Shown here: positions 23,711 to 32,101 of the stretch, one piece after another
Layout of the letters: each line of letters starts with the position of its first letter
How positions within the stretch are numbered: the stretch's first letter is position 1
Source of the DNA: Syntrophus sp. (in: bacteria)
Lineage (GTDB): Bacteria > Desulfobacterota > Syntrophorhabdia > Syntrophorhabdales > Syntrophorhabdaceae
Direction: 5' to 3'
DNA length: 37,169 bases
Assembly: GCA_013824835.1 (NCBI GenBank)
Contig: PNOM01000022.1
Span: forward strand, 1 to 37,169
The notes under the pieces: generated by a model
Told to the model about the DNA's origin: nothing
Databases searched by the model: none
Seen by the model: only the letters and a program-made list of their open reading frames with translations
Made by a program: the position numbers and the translations under genes

Positions 23711-25216
23711 CTATATACCTGTTGCCTTTTCTTTACCCTGTTTCACGGGGAATTTCACCCTGAAGGTCGTACCCTTGCCTACCTTGCTTTCAACATCGAT
23801 ACGCCCGAAATGAGATTCCACAATTCTTTTTACGATTGAAAGTCCAAGACCGGTCCCGGTCGTATATCGTGTCTGGGGGCCTGATACCCTGAAAAACTCT
23901 TCATAAATAGAAGGCAGGTTCTCTTCGTCAATACCTATTCCCGTATCAACAACCTTGATTTCAAGAAAATCCTTGTTCTCCCTGGCTTTGACAATAACCT
24001 TCCCTTTTTTTACGTTGTACTTGATTGCATTGGAGATAAGGTTTGTAAAGAGCTGCTCCATCTCGGACCTGTCCGCTTCAATGAGGGGCAGGGTTTCCGG
24101 CATTTCCATCTTAAATTCCAGTTCCTTGCTCTCTCCCTGGTTTTTTAATAATTCCATGGTATTTATGATGATGGGGGAGATATCAAGGAGTTCCTTTTTT
24201 CTCTCTATTCGCTTCGATTCCAAACGGCTGAACTGGAGTAAATCACCCACAAGATCGAGCAATGAATGGGTTCGCTGCCGTGCCCGCTCCAGCATCTGAC
24301 GATTGACCTTCGGGTCATCGCCCACTGCATTGGTGAGATAGGCAGTAAGATACCCTTCCACCGCAGAGAGAGGCGCCCTCAATTCATGGGTAACCATAGA
24401 GACAAACTGTGATTTTACCTGTTCAATCTCTTTAAGATTTGTAATATCACGGAGAGTGCTTACTACTCCTAATTCCTGCCCTTTTTCATCCCTTATGCAC
24501 GACACATTGACCATCAAGGTCCTTCCATCCGGTTTAGGCAGATTGATCTCTTCGGAGATGGTCGTATATTGGCCTGCATCAGGGGTAAAGGCCCGTGTGA
24601 TGATGTTTGTAAAAGCACCCTCGGGGATGATTTCCCCTATACTTCTTCCCGGCTCAAGGTGCTCATCAAGGTCAAGCATCTTTATCGCCGCAGGATTCCA
24701 CAATACAAGCTGACGCTCCATGTTAATAACGAAAATACCGTCTGCCATGGAGTTCACGATCGTGTGTATCTTTGACTTCTCATGGGCTACTTCGAGGAGT
24801 TTCTGATCCCTCTCCTCCATAAGCCTTTTTGCCTGGACGCTGAGCCGCCTCTTCTCAAGACCGCGGTTTACCACGGTTACAAGCTGATCAGGGGCAAAGG
24901 GCTTGGGCACATAATCGTAAGCGCCGTGCTTCATGGCATCCACCGCAGTCTCTATGGTAGCAAACCCGGTGATTACAATCATGATGATTTCAGGGTCAAT
25001 CCAGCCCACCTGTTCCATGAGCTCAAGGCCGCCCATGACAGGCATCATGAGGTCTACGAGCAAAAGATCGTACGACCCGGCCCTTACCATTTCAAGACCT
25101 ACCTTGCCGTTTTCAGCGGTGTCGGCAGAGTAGCCTTCGCTCAGGAGTACCCGGCGGCACCCTTCGCGGATACCCTTCTCATCATCAACAATCAAAATAT
25201 GTATCGTCTCGGCCAT
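23711..25216 (-). CDS. Receiver-PAS-histidine kinase hybrid
   Basis: A 501-residue cytoplasmic protein. A receiver domain (1-120, acidic pair Asp11/Asp12, phosphoacceptor Asp55 in LLLVDLMMP, Lys105 in K-P-F) is followed by a coil (120-150), a PAS domain (150-262, ending L-R-D-I-T-N), HisKA (H-box V-T-H-E-L-R-A-P, His277), and HATPase_c (about 380-495; D-T-G-I-G-I-D, G-T-G-L-G-L-S-I-V). The receiver precedes the kinase, so it can take phosphate from another kinase, then signal through its own. There is no DNA-binding domain or membrane segment. It lies between a stand-alone receiver and the Nfn gene. Confidence 0.92.
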   Translation of the reverse strand: MAETIHILIVDDEKGIREGCRRVLLSEGYSADTAENGKVGLEMVRAGSYDLLLVDLMMPVMGGLELMEQVGWIDPEIIMIVITGFATIETAVDAMKHGAYDYVPKPFAPDQLVTVVNRGLEKRRLSVQAKRLMEERDQKLLEVAHEKSKIHTIVNSMADGIFVINMERQLVLWNPAAIKMLDLDEHLEPGRSIGEIIPEGAFTNIITRAFTPDAGQYTTISEEINLPKPDGRTLMVNVSCIRDEKGQELGVVSTLRDITNLKEIEQVKSQFVSMVTHELRAPLSAVEGYLTAYLTNAVGDDPKVNRQMLERARQRTHSLLDLVGDLLQFSRLESKRIERKKELLDISPIIINTMELLKNQGESKELEFKMEMPETLPLIEADRSEMEQLFTNLISNAIKYNVKKGKVIVKARENKDFLEIKVVDTGIGIDEENLPSIYEEFFRVSGPQTRYTTGTGLGLSIVKRIVESHFGRIDVESKVGKGTTFRVKFPVKQGKEKATGI

Positions 25217-25292
25217 TATACCTGCTTAAAAAAACCCTGTATGTCTGCTGCAGCCCCGCAGGTCAGTGCCCAGGAGCTTGCCAGGAAGTAAT

Positions 25293-25691
25293 TCATTTCC
25301 CCCTGGACAATAGGTCATTAATCCTCTTTACCAGCTCTTCAGGCAGAAGCGGTTTATTTGCATAATCGTCTGTCTTCATCCAATATCCGTCAAGATCCTG
25401 TGAAAAATCCACACCCGTCTCGCTTCCCACTGCAGTCAGCAGAAGTATGGGGATATTCCGGTAGACCGGGTCTGCCTTCAGCGCCTTGGCAATGACGAAG
25501 CCCGTATCATGCTTTTCCATCATAAGATCAAGGACAATCAGGTCAGGTTGTTCAAATCGCACTGCATCCATTGCCTCCTGGCCTGAAAAGGCTGGAACCA
25601 CCTCAAACCCGTTATTCTCGAGGACGGCCTTGTTCAGGTCAATAAAATCAACATCGTTGTCCACAAGTAAAATTCTTGCCTTTTTGCTCAT
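25293..25691 (-). CDS. Stand-alone response-regulator receiver protein
   Basis: A 132-residue single receiver domain: ARILLVDNDVDFIDLNKAVL with the acidic Asp11, phosphoacceptor Asp55 in I-V-L-D-L-M-M, Thr86 and the conserved Lys near 115 (A-N-K-P-L-L-P-E-E-L). There is no output domain, so it is CheY/Spo0F-like and could relay phosphate between the hydrogenase-like kinase upstream (37 bases before) and the receiver-kinase downstream. The segment after Asp55 (EKHDTGFVIAKAL) has the long beta3-alpha3 loop of one deltaproteobacterial subfamily. Confidence 0.9.
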   Translation of the reverse strand: MSKKARILLVDNDVDFIDLNKAVLENNGFEVVPAFSGQEAMDAVRFEQPDLIVLDLMMEKHDTGFVIAKALKADPVYRNIPILLLTAVGSETGVDFSQDLDGYWMKTDDYANKPLLPEELVKRINDLLSRGK

Positions 25692-25728
25692 AGTTATTTC
25701 TCCCTAAGCTTGTATTTTATAATGATAC

Positions 25729-27774
25729 TCATCCTGTTTTTGTTCCTTCCTCCTGCCCCTTCCCATCAGTTGCAACGGGCAGGGAGATAATGAAGGTGCT
25801 TCCTTTCCCGAGAATAGTCTCAATATCAATCGTTCCCGAATGTCTCTCGATAATCCCGTAAGAGATGGCAAGACCCAATCCGGTTCCCTTTTCCTTGGTG
25901 GTGAAAAATGGAGAAAAAAGCTTGCCCATGATCTCAGGTGGGATACCAGGCCCTGAGTCCTGAATCCGTACTTTTATCTCATCCTTCCCCCTGGTGGTGG
26001 TGATCAAAAGCGTTCCCTTCCCTTCCATTGCCTGGGCCGCATTCAGTATGATATTGAGAAAGACCTGCTTGAGCTGCATGCCATCAGCATGAATGGTAGG
26101 CAAACTCTCAAGGAATTGTTTTCTTATCCTGATATTATGAAAAAGTGATCGATTTGTTACCAGCAAAAGAACATCCTCAAGGATCTCATTCACATTCGTT
26201 GGCCCAGGCCGGAGCTTGGTCTCTCTTGCGAAGCTTAAAAGACCCTGAACTATTTCCTTTGTACGGCTTGACTCACTTATTATGAGCTCAACGTCCTCCC
26301 GCCTCGGGTCATCTGCATCAAGTCCTTTCAGCAGAAGATGGGCATAGATTGTAATTGTGCCCAGGGGGTTATTGATCTCGTGGGCAACCCCTGCCGCTAA
26401 CTGCCCGAGGGCAGCCAGTTTCTCGGTCCGCACAAGCTGAAATTGAGCCTGTTCGAGCTCCTGGTGGGATAACTGGAGTTCCCTGTGAGACTTCTCCAAC
26501 TGCTGGTATATCCTTTTGCTTTCCTCAAGGAGATAGGGCAGGCAATAATCTGCCTCTGAAATCCCCTGAACTACTGCGATGGCCTTATCACGACATGTAG
26601 GGTACCCGCATGCCCTGCAGTCAAGGTTGTGATTGGGGGGCAGCTTGTCTATCTTTTTCAGTACACCCCGTATCTGCTCCTCAGTGGGTACGGGAAACCT
26701 TTGTTCCATGTCAATAAATCCACGGCTGAGATCAACATCCCCATGGGAATCAAGTTCAGCAATAACCGCCCCAACATCCTGCTTGTCCATCTCGGCCTTT
26801 GCAAAACGTGCAATCTTGTGACGACGACTGAATACAGACAGTTCATGGGTAGTAAAAGGACCGTCTACACATCCAAAACAATAGACCGAATCGAGAAATT
26901 TTACCTGAATAGACCCTGAGGCTACCTTATTAAGAGCACCTATTGCACGCTTGTGGCCATAGGTAAGGCTGACCTCATCCATCAATACATCCATATTTAT
27001 GCCCATACAGCGATTGAGCCCGCCGATCACCGAGATCACCCTTCCAAGGAAAGGCTTCGGACCGTCAAAAGCCGTTTCCTGAAGACCGGCTGGATCAATG
27101 CCTGTATCGCTTATCAGCTTCTGAAGATCATGAAAATTGATCACCTGATCGATCACCCCCGCTACCTCAGGGGCATTCATCTCTTTTGTCTGGGCAAGAC
27201 AGGGGGTTATGTAAACAACCTTCCATTCCGGTCCCTTTATCTTGCGGGCTACCCTGCCCGTCGCGATCATGGGTGACACGATAGGGGCAATATTCGGGAT
27301 CAATTGAGGAAGATATTTCTGGATATAAAAAACGATGACAGGGCAAACGGATGAAATAAGGAGTTTGTCCGTCTCTTCCTGAACGATTTTTCTGTATGCC
27401 TGGCTTATCAGTTCTGCCCCGAAGGCCCCTTCCCAGACCTCGGTAAAACCGGCATGTTTGAGGGCGGTGACCAGCTGCCCCGGCGTAATAGTATCAAGAG
27501 ACGCAGGAAAGGCTGGGTCCAGGCAGGCAATGGTTTTCTTCTTTTCCGCAAGAAGTCTCTGCACCTCCGGTAAGGCACCTTCATGGGCAAGGGCGTGCTG
27601 AGGACATTCAGTAATACAGCTCCCGCACATGAGGCAACGTTCGGGAATAATTGTGATGCGGGACTTTTCCAGCTTGATCGCTTTGGCAGGGCAAATCTGT
27701 ATACAATATGAACAGCGTCGGCATTTGCGGCTATTTACATTAATCGAATACGCATTAAAGCTCTTTGTGCCCAT
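25729..27774 (-). CDS. [FeFe]-hydrogenase-like sensor histidine kinase (HsfB-type)
   Basis: Numbering from ATG 27774 (681 residues). Two [4Fe-4S] motifs are at Cys18-57. The Fe-hydrogenase H-cluster domain (about 85-360) carries versions of its three motifs: S-S-V-C-P (Cys144), T-P-C-L-A-Q-T-K-E (Cys192) and Y-C-F-G-C-V-D-G-P (Cys299, Cys302). A further Fe-S motif, C-R-A-C-G-Y-P-T-C with Cys411, follows at 386-411. After a coiled coil come HisKA (His465 in V-A-H-E-I-N-N-P) and HATPase_c (D-S-G-P-G-I-P, G-T-G-L-G-L-A). It probably senses H2 or redox state and phosphorylates the neighbouring receivers. A GTG at 27816 would add 14 residues, but it lies at the predicted transcription start. Confidence 0.9.
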   Translation of the reverse strand: MGTKSFNAYSINVNSRKCRRCSYCIQICPAKAIKLEKSRITIIPERCLMCGSCITECPQHALAHEGALPEVQRLLAEKKKTIACLDPAFPASLDTITPGQLVTALKHAGFTEVWEGAFGAELISQAYRKIVQEETDKLLISSVCPVIVFYIQKYLPQLIPNIAPIVSPMIATGRVARKIKGPEWKVVYITPCLAQTKEMNAPEVAGVIDQVINFHDLQKLISDTGIDPAGLQETAFDGPKPFLGRVISVIGGLNRCMGINMDVLMDEVSLTYGHKRAIGALNKVASGSIQVKFLDSVYCFGCVDGPFTTHELSVFSRRHKIARFAKAEMDKQDVGAVIAELDSHGDVDLSRGFIDMEQRFPVPTEEQIRGVLKKIDKLPPNHNLDCRACGYPTCRDKAIAVVQGISEADYCLPYLLEESKRIYQQLEKSHRELQLSHQELEQAQFQLVRTEKLAALGQLAAGVAHEINNPLGTITIYAHLLLKGLDADDPRREDVELIISESSRTKEIVQGLLSFARETKLRPGPTNVNEILEDVLLLVTNRSLFHNIRIRKQFLESLPTIHADGMQLKQVFLNIILNAAQAMEGKGTLLITTTRGKDEIKVRIQDSGPGIPPEIMGKLFSPFFTTKEKGTGLGLAISYGIIERHSGTIDIETILGKGSTFIISLPVATDGKGQEEGTKTG

Positions 27775-27818
27775 TTCTAACGGTCCCCATACGAACGCAA
27801 CGTCAAACTGATTCACAC

Positions 27819-27847
27819 ATTTTACAATGATGTGCCATACTTGTCAA
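27819..27847 (-). promoter_or_regulatory. Sigma-70-type promoter of the sensor-kinase/Nfn operon
   Basis: On the minus strand TTGACA (27842-27847), a 17-base spacer and TAAAAT (27819-27824) match the consensus at 6/6 and 5/6. Transcription would start near 27812, which favours ATG 27774 as the kinase start. A second TTGACA lies about 45 bases further upstream (near 27902) but lacks a good -10 at proper spacing. Confidence 0.7.
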
Positions 27848-27947
27848 CGCGTGGCTAACTCACAGATTTTACTTGCGATAATATGTACAAGTAGAAAATG
27901 TTTGTCAAGAAAAAAGGTGTGAAATAACGGGTACATGGATATTTCGT

Positions 27948-29327
27948 CTATCGCAATTTGCCCCGTGCAAGAGAGGCAAAAACCCCTACGATACTCAGGC
28001 AACCGAAGATCAGGAACGCTGCTTTTGTGCTTTTGAGAAGAAGCGCGTAATGAGGGGGCAAGATCTCGACCCTTCCGATATAGAGGGCAAAAATCAGGGT
28101 GACTACACCCATGCTGAACATCTGTCCGAGAAGGCGCATGGTTGCAAGGGTTGATGAGGCGACCCCGTAGAGCCTGCTTTCCACGGAACTCATGATGGCA
28201 TTCGTGTTGGGTGATGAGAAGAAGGCAAAACTGAGACCGAGAAACATGAGATTTATTATGATAAACAGAAAAGCAGTGTCGGCTTCGATAAAAGCAAGGA
28301 GAAAAAGCACTACCGAGGTGAGCGCCATACCCGTAGACGCAACCAGTCTTGGTTCAATCCTGTCGGAGAGCTTGCCGGCAAAAGGCGAAAAAATGGCCTG
28401 CACAATAGGCTGGGAAACAAGAATAAAGCCTGTGCTTTGAGGGCTCAAACCTTTTATGTACTGGAGATAGAGGCTCAGGAGAAATCCGACTGCAAAGGTC
28501 GCGCTGTAGTTAAGGAGTGCCGCCACATTCGAAAGGGTAAACACCTTGTTTGTCATAAAGAGGCGCACATCAAGGATAGGATTTTTTATCCTTGCCTCCC
28601 ACCAGACAAAGATACAGATTCCTGCAGCGCCTGCAAGGATAAGAAGGAAACCCCTTGCTGAAGGGAGGTGGGAAAATCCGTACATTATCACAAGAAGGGT
28701 GAGGCTGTAAATGAGGGAGCCAGTAAAATCAAAAGATTCACCCTTTGCCTCTGCCCATTCCTGTTTCAGGCTCTTCATACTGAGAATAATCACAAAAATA
28801 CCGAGGGGAACATTAAAGAAAAAGACACTGCGCCACCCGATATGATGAGTTAAAAGGCCGCCAAAAAAAGGTCCGCAGGAAAGACCAAGATAGACGGCAG
28901 CAATATTGATCCCAATGGCCCTGCCCCGCTCACCGGCTGGGTATACAGAGCTGAGTATGGCAACCCCCGTACCGAATATCATGGATGCCCCGATGCCCTG
29001 GAAAGCCCGGAAGATTATAAGTATGTCTACTGATGGCGAGATACCCAGACACAGGGAGGATAGAGTGAATATCCACATCCCGTATATGAAGATCCGTTTT
29101 CTCCCGTATATATCCGCTATTCTTCCAAAGGGGACAAGGAACATCGCTGCAGTAAGAAGGTATGCAGTGGCCACCCAGCTCAATGTGATGGCGTCTGCGG
29201 AAAAGGCCTTTCCAATGGAAGGGAGGGCAACATTGACTGTTGCGAGAGTCAGGGGAGTAAGAAAAGAGGAGAGGGTGGTGACAATTAAAACTGATTTTCT
29301 GCTGTCGCTCGTTGCGGGCTCATCCAT
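27948..29327 (-). CDS. MFS efflux transporter, DHA2 (EmrB/QacA-like) family
   Basis: A 459-residue integral membrane protein with about 14 hydrophobic segments. The N-terminal SVLIVTTLSSFLTPLTLATV then NVALPSIGKAF is the DHA2 opening motif. Motif A reads GRIADIYGRKRIF and motif C in helix 5 is GLSCGPFFGGLL followed by G-W-R-S-V-F-F-F-N-V-P-L-G. These proton-driven carriers export drugs or metabolites. It lies 20 bases after the NUDIX-fusion gene, in one unit with it and the methyltransferase. The substrate is unknown. Confidence 0.9.
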   Translation of the reverse strand: MDEPATSDSRKSVLIVTTLSSFLTPLTLATVNVALPSIGKAFSADAITLSWVATAYLLTAAMFLVPFGRIADIYGRKRIFIYGMWIFTLSSLCLGISPSVDILIIFRAFQGIGASMIFGTGVAILSSVYPAGERGRAIGINIAAVYLGLSCGPFFGGLLTHHIGWRSVFFFNVPLGIFVIILSMKSLKQEWAEAKGESFDFTGSLIYSLTLLVIMYGFSHLPSARGFLLILAGAAGICIFVWWEARIKNPILDVRLFMTNKVFTLSNVAALLNYSATFAVGFLLSLYLQYIKGLSPQSTGFILVSQPIVQAIFSPFAGKLSDRIEPRLVASTGMALTSVVLFLLAFIEADTAFLFIIINLMFLGLSFAFFSSPNTNAIMSSVESRLYGVASSTLATMRLLGQMFSMGVVTLIFALYIGRVEILPPHYALLLKSTKAAFLIFGCLSIVGVFASLARGKLR

Positions 29328-29347
29328 TCTTGTGTAGTTTTCCTGAA

Positions 29348-30355
29348 TTAATCATTCTGATTGTAACCCATTACCGTATAGTATGCGGCCTTGTCAAAGA
29401 AATAGACAAGCCTTTCACCGAGTTCAAACATACGGTACATGTCTACTGCCTTCTCCCACACGCCAAAGGAGTATGTAAACATCCAGATGTGCTTTTTCAG
29501 GATGCTCAAGGAACTGACCAGTTCTTCCATGGGAACGCCTCCCCGGTATCTTAGAGACCCAAGTTCAACATAAAAGGCCTTCAATTCGCCTTCGCCCTTT
29601 TCCCCTTTTAGCCATGTCTCAAACTGACCCATGATAAACATGGCCTTTGAGAAGAGATCCCCCTTGTCAACACAATGGTAGGCCCTGGTGGAGGGATTGG
29701 TGGTAATATCGTCGAGCCAGAGCTCTACAATCCTTTTTGAATTGTTCTGTACTGCCTTTACAAGCTCATCCGACAGGAGGTTCCCTGGATAAACAATCCT
29801 GTTCTTCACAGTCCCTTCAATAAGGGTTTCAAAAGAATCATGCATGTTCCATAGATCCTTGTTGAGTTCAATGAACTTTTGAACCGCCGCTTCCTGGGAA
29901 TCAAAGGCAAGCCTCGGGAGGCCCTTGACCGGGAAGTACCGGCATTCGCCGGCATCATCGCCCGGGCATTCAGTGCCTCCGACTTTCTCTGCTTCAAAGG
30001 AGACAATAAGGAGGTCTCCGTAAAAGGCGTTTTTATGGGTACTCACATCTACAAGCCGGGTAATGGCGCCTTCAATACCTGTCTCTTCCTTTAATTCCCT
30101 GAGCGCTGCATCTTCGATACTTTCCCCTGTTTCTGCAAAACCGATGGGGCAGCACCACATATCCTTGAAGGGTTCCCGCGCCCTCTTCACAAGGATGATC
30201 TCCCGATCCCTGTTCGGAAGGATTACAGAAGCCACAGGCAGGGGGTTCTCGTAGTAGACCTCTCCGCAGGCCTCGCATACCTGCCTTGTCTTTCCTTCGA
30301 GGAGATCCGTTTCGAGGGTTTTGCCGCAAAAATTACAGAACATTTTTATCTTCAT
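29348..30355 (-). CDS. NUDIX hydrolase with N-terminal zinc ribbon and C-terminal RsbRD_N-like domain
   Basis: A 335-residue three-part protein. Residues 5-32 form a zinc ribbon (Cys7, Cys10, Cys27, Cys30). Residues 38-175 are a NUDIX hydrolase with a complete Nudix box at 72-94 (G-x5-E-x7-R-E-L-x-E-E-x-G-I), as in NudC-like NADH or ADP-ribose pyrophosphatases. Residues about 185-325 are helical with IVELWLDDITTNPSTRAYHC, LGSLRYRGGVPMEELVSSLS and LKKHIWMFTYS, a pattern I associate with RsbRD N-terminal stress-sensor domains. The fusion is unusual. Its start overlaps the methyltransferase stop (ATGA). Substrate unknown. The NUDIX call is sure, the C-terminal assignment is moderate. Confidence 0.87.
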   Translation of the reverse strand: MKIKMFCNFCGKTLETDLLEGKTRQVCEACGEVYYENPLPVASVILPNRDREIILVKRAREPFKDMWCCPIGFAETGESIEDAALRELKEETGIEGAITRLVDVSTHKNAFYGDLLIVSFEAEKVGGTECPGDDAGECRYFPVKGLPRLAFDSQEAAVQKFIELNKDLWNMHDSFETLIEGTVKNRIVYPGNLLSDELVKAVQNNSKRIVELWLDDITTNPSTRAYHCVDKGDLFSKAMFIMGQFETWLKGEKGEGELKAFYVELGSLRYRGGVPMEELVSSLSILKKHIWMFTYSFGVWEKAVDMYRMFELGERLVYFFDKAAYYTVMGYNQND

Positions 30356-31122
30356 TTCTGCGCCACAAATATCCTGTCGTTTTTATTGAAGCTGAGTCTC
30401 CCTTTTGTTTTCAATAAATGGAGCATCCTCTCCATGACAAGCAGGGGCACTACATCCCTTGAAATAAATGCCTTTTTGAAATCGATGTAGAGGGCAAGAT
30501 CCTCGCTCTCGTCGCTATTAAATACAATGGCATTGTCATAGTCTATTGAGGTAATGCGGGTAAAATGCTTTTGCAGCATAGTCTCCCCGTTTTCTGCGGA
30601 AAACCCCTGGATCACCTTTTTCAGGTTTGAAAAGTTAAAATATTGTTCCCCCTCTTTAAGCATTGATTCGCTGTGGGTGATTACGAGAAATGTTCCTTCC
30701 GGCCTGAGCACCCTCTTTATCTCCGCCAGGGCCTCCGGGAAAAAATAGAGGGAGTAGGCAGACGCAATGAGATCAAAATGGTCTGCAGGCAGATCAAGAG
30801 GGGCGGGAAGGAACATATTTCTGAAGATCACTTCCTTCGCGATCCGACCGGCAGCTTCACAAAACTCGGCCTTATTTTCTTCAAGGCAATCGATCCCTGT
30901 TATGGAATCAAATGGCCCAACAAGTGCCTTCTCAAACCAGCCGTAGCCACAGCCGCAATCGAGGATTGTACGGACAGCCCTCCAGTCGATAAGCTTCTGG
31001 GCAACAAGGCGAATATCCGCCTTGTTCTCAGAGTGGTTTTTTATGAGTTCCCCGATCACCTTATGGACAGGAAGATTGGAATAACTCTGTACAACGGTAT
31101 CCATCATGCTTATATAGCTCAA
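30352..31122 (-). CDS. Class I SAM-dependent methyltransferase
   Basis: A 256-residue Rossmann-fold methyltransferase of the UbiE/Methyltransf_11 type. Motif I is TILDCGCGYGWFEKALVG (about 53-70), the acidic residue ending beta2 is in ITGIDCLEENKAEF, and D-L-I-A-S-A-Y-S-L-Y-F-F-P-E-A-L-A-E-I then RVLRPEGTFLVITHSE follow. The C-terminal region, with DDKSDE-like ESEDLALYIDFKKAF, is helical and may cap the active site. The acceptor cannot be predicted. It is the first gene of a unit with the NUDIX fusion and the DHA2 exporter, and is divergent from the FmdB-like gene 45 bases away. Confidence 0.85.
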   Translation of the reverse strand: MSYISMMDTVVQSYSNLPVHKVIGELIKNHSENKADIRLVAQKLIDWRAVRTILDCGCGYGWFEKALVGPFDSITGIDCLEENKAEFCEAAGRIAKEVIFRNMFLPAPLDLPADHFDLIASAYSLYFFPEALAEIKRVLRPEGTFLVITHSESMLKEGEQYFNFSNLKKVIQGFSAENGETMLQKHFTRITSIDYDNAIVFNSDESEDLALYIDFKKAFISRDVVPLLVMERMLHLLKTKGRLSFNKNDRIFVAQK

Positions 31123-31167
31123 CTTACCCGGCCTTGTAAACTGAAAACTAATATGTCATGATATGAT

Positions 31168-31509
31168 ATGCCGATTTACGAATACTACTGCGATACCTGC
31201 AAGCGTCCATCCTCTTTTATGCTTTTGAGAACAACTGAAGAGGTCAATCCCTATTGCAAGACCTGCGGCAGCAAAGAGGTGCGAAGGATCATCTCCCGTG
31301 TTGCAGTTCTTAAGAGCGAAGAGAAGAGGATGGAAAGTCTCCTCGACCCTTCGAAATTCTCAGACCTTGATGAGAATGATCCCGGGAGCATAGAACGGGT
31401 CGTGAGAAGAATGGGGCGGGAGCTTGGGGATGAATTAGGTGAAGGCTTTGAGGAATCGATGGAAGGGGCATTCCAGGAGGAGTCTGCTACCTCTCCGCAA
31501 GACCTCTAA
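31168..31509 (+). CDS. FmdB-family zinc-ribbon protein
   Basis: A 113-residue protein. Residues 1-42 are the FmdB/CxxC_CxxC_SSSS zinc ribbon: MPIYEYYCDTCKRPSSFMLL, then Y-C-K-T-C-G-S-K-E-V-R-R-I, with four Cys. The remaining 70 residues are an acidic helical tail. FmdB was named from a regulator of amidase/formamidase genes, but most members have no proven function. Its last 23 bases overlap the end of the convergent tsaC gene, so mutual transcription interference is possible. Confidence 0.9.
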   Translation: MPIYEYYCDTCKRPSSFMLLRTTEEVNPYCKTCGSKEVRRIISRVAVLKSEEKRMESLLDPSKFSDLDENDPGSIERVVRRMGRELGDELGEGFEESMEGAFQEESATSPQDL

Positions 31510-32101
31510 AGGGGCCTTTGCCTTCCCTTAAGACCTCTACCTCGTCGTCAACAATCTTGATCAGAGTCGACGGTTCGCTGTATACAATGCCGCCGTCAAT
31601 AATGATGCTTATATCCCTTTTAAAGGTCTTCTCAATCAGCCTCGGGTCTGTCATCACCTCTTCCCCGGCAATCCTGGCGCTTGTATTGATTATGGGCCTG
31701 TCGAGAAGTCTGACCAGGGCAACAGGCACAGGGTGATCGGGAATCCTTATGCCTACCTCTTTTTTGTCGGTCATGAGAAGCTTGGGCATAATCCTTTTTG
31801 CCTTGAGGACAAAGGTATAAGGTCCGGGAAGATGTCTTTTCGCCACATTAAAGGCAAAATCACTCATTACCGCGTAGGTGCTTATCTCCTTAAAATCCCT
31901 GCAAATGATACTGAGCGCCCTCCGGCTGTCGAGCCGCTTGATGGCATAAAGCTTTCGTATTGCCTTGATATTAAAAAGATCACAGCCGATTCCGTAAAAG
32001 GTGTCCGTGGGATAGGCAACGAGACCCCCGATGGCAAGGGTCTCCCTGATAATCTCCGTTATCTTTTTTTTTGGCCGCTCCGGGTCCCACTCTATAATCA
32101 T
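31487..32101 (-). CDS. tsaC: L-threonylcarbamoyladenylate synthase
   Basis: A 204-residue YrdC/Sua5-family protein without the C-terminal Sua5 domain. It shows GGLVAYPTDTFYGIGCDLFN, IKRLDSRRALSIICRDF, a central V-A-K-R-H-L-P-G-P-Y-T-F-V-L-K-A, RIPDHPVPVALVRLLDRPII, and STLIKIVDDEVEVLREG. It makes threonylcarbamoyl-AMP for t6A37 of ANN-decoding tRNAs, in the cytoplasm. The ATG overlaps the stop of a 35-residue ORF (ATGA, 32098-32101), which itself overlaps the amidohydrolase stop. The three appear to be translationally coupled. Its 3' end overlaps the FmdB gene. Confidence 0.93.
   Translation of the reverse strand: MIIEWDPERPKKKITEIIRETLAIGGLVAYPTDTFYGIGCDLFNIKAIRKLYAIKRLDSRRALSIICRDFKEISTYAVMSDFAFNVAKRHLPGPYTFVLKAKRIMPKLLMTDKKEVGIRIPDHPVPVALVRLLDRPIINTSARIAGEEVMTDPRLIEKTFKRDISIIIDGGIVYSEPSTLIKIVDDEVEVLREGKGPFRGLAER

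Noticed and set aside
27825-27841. TGGCAC-like sigma-54 element ahead of the sensor-kinase operon
   Set aside because: The TGGCAC is present but the -12 part reads TTGTA at a spacing one base short. The overlapping TTGACA-N17-TAAAAT fits much better.
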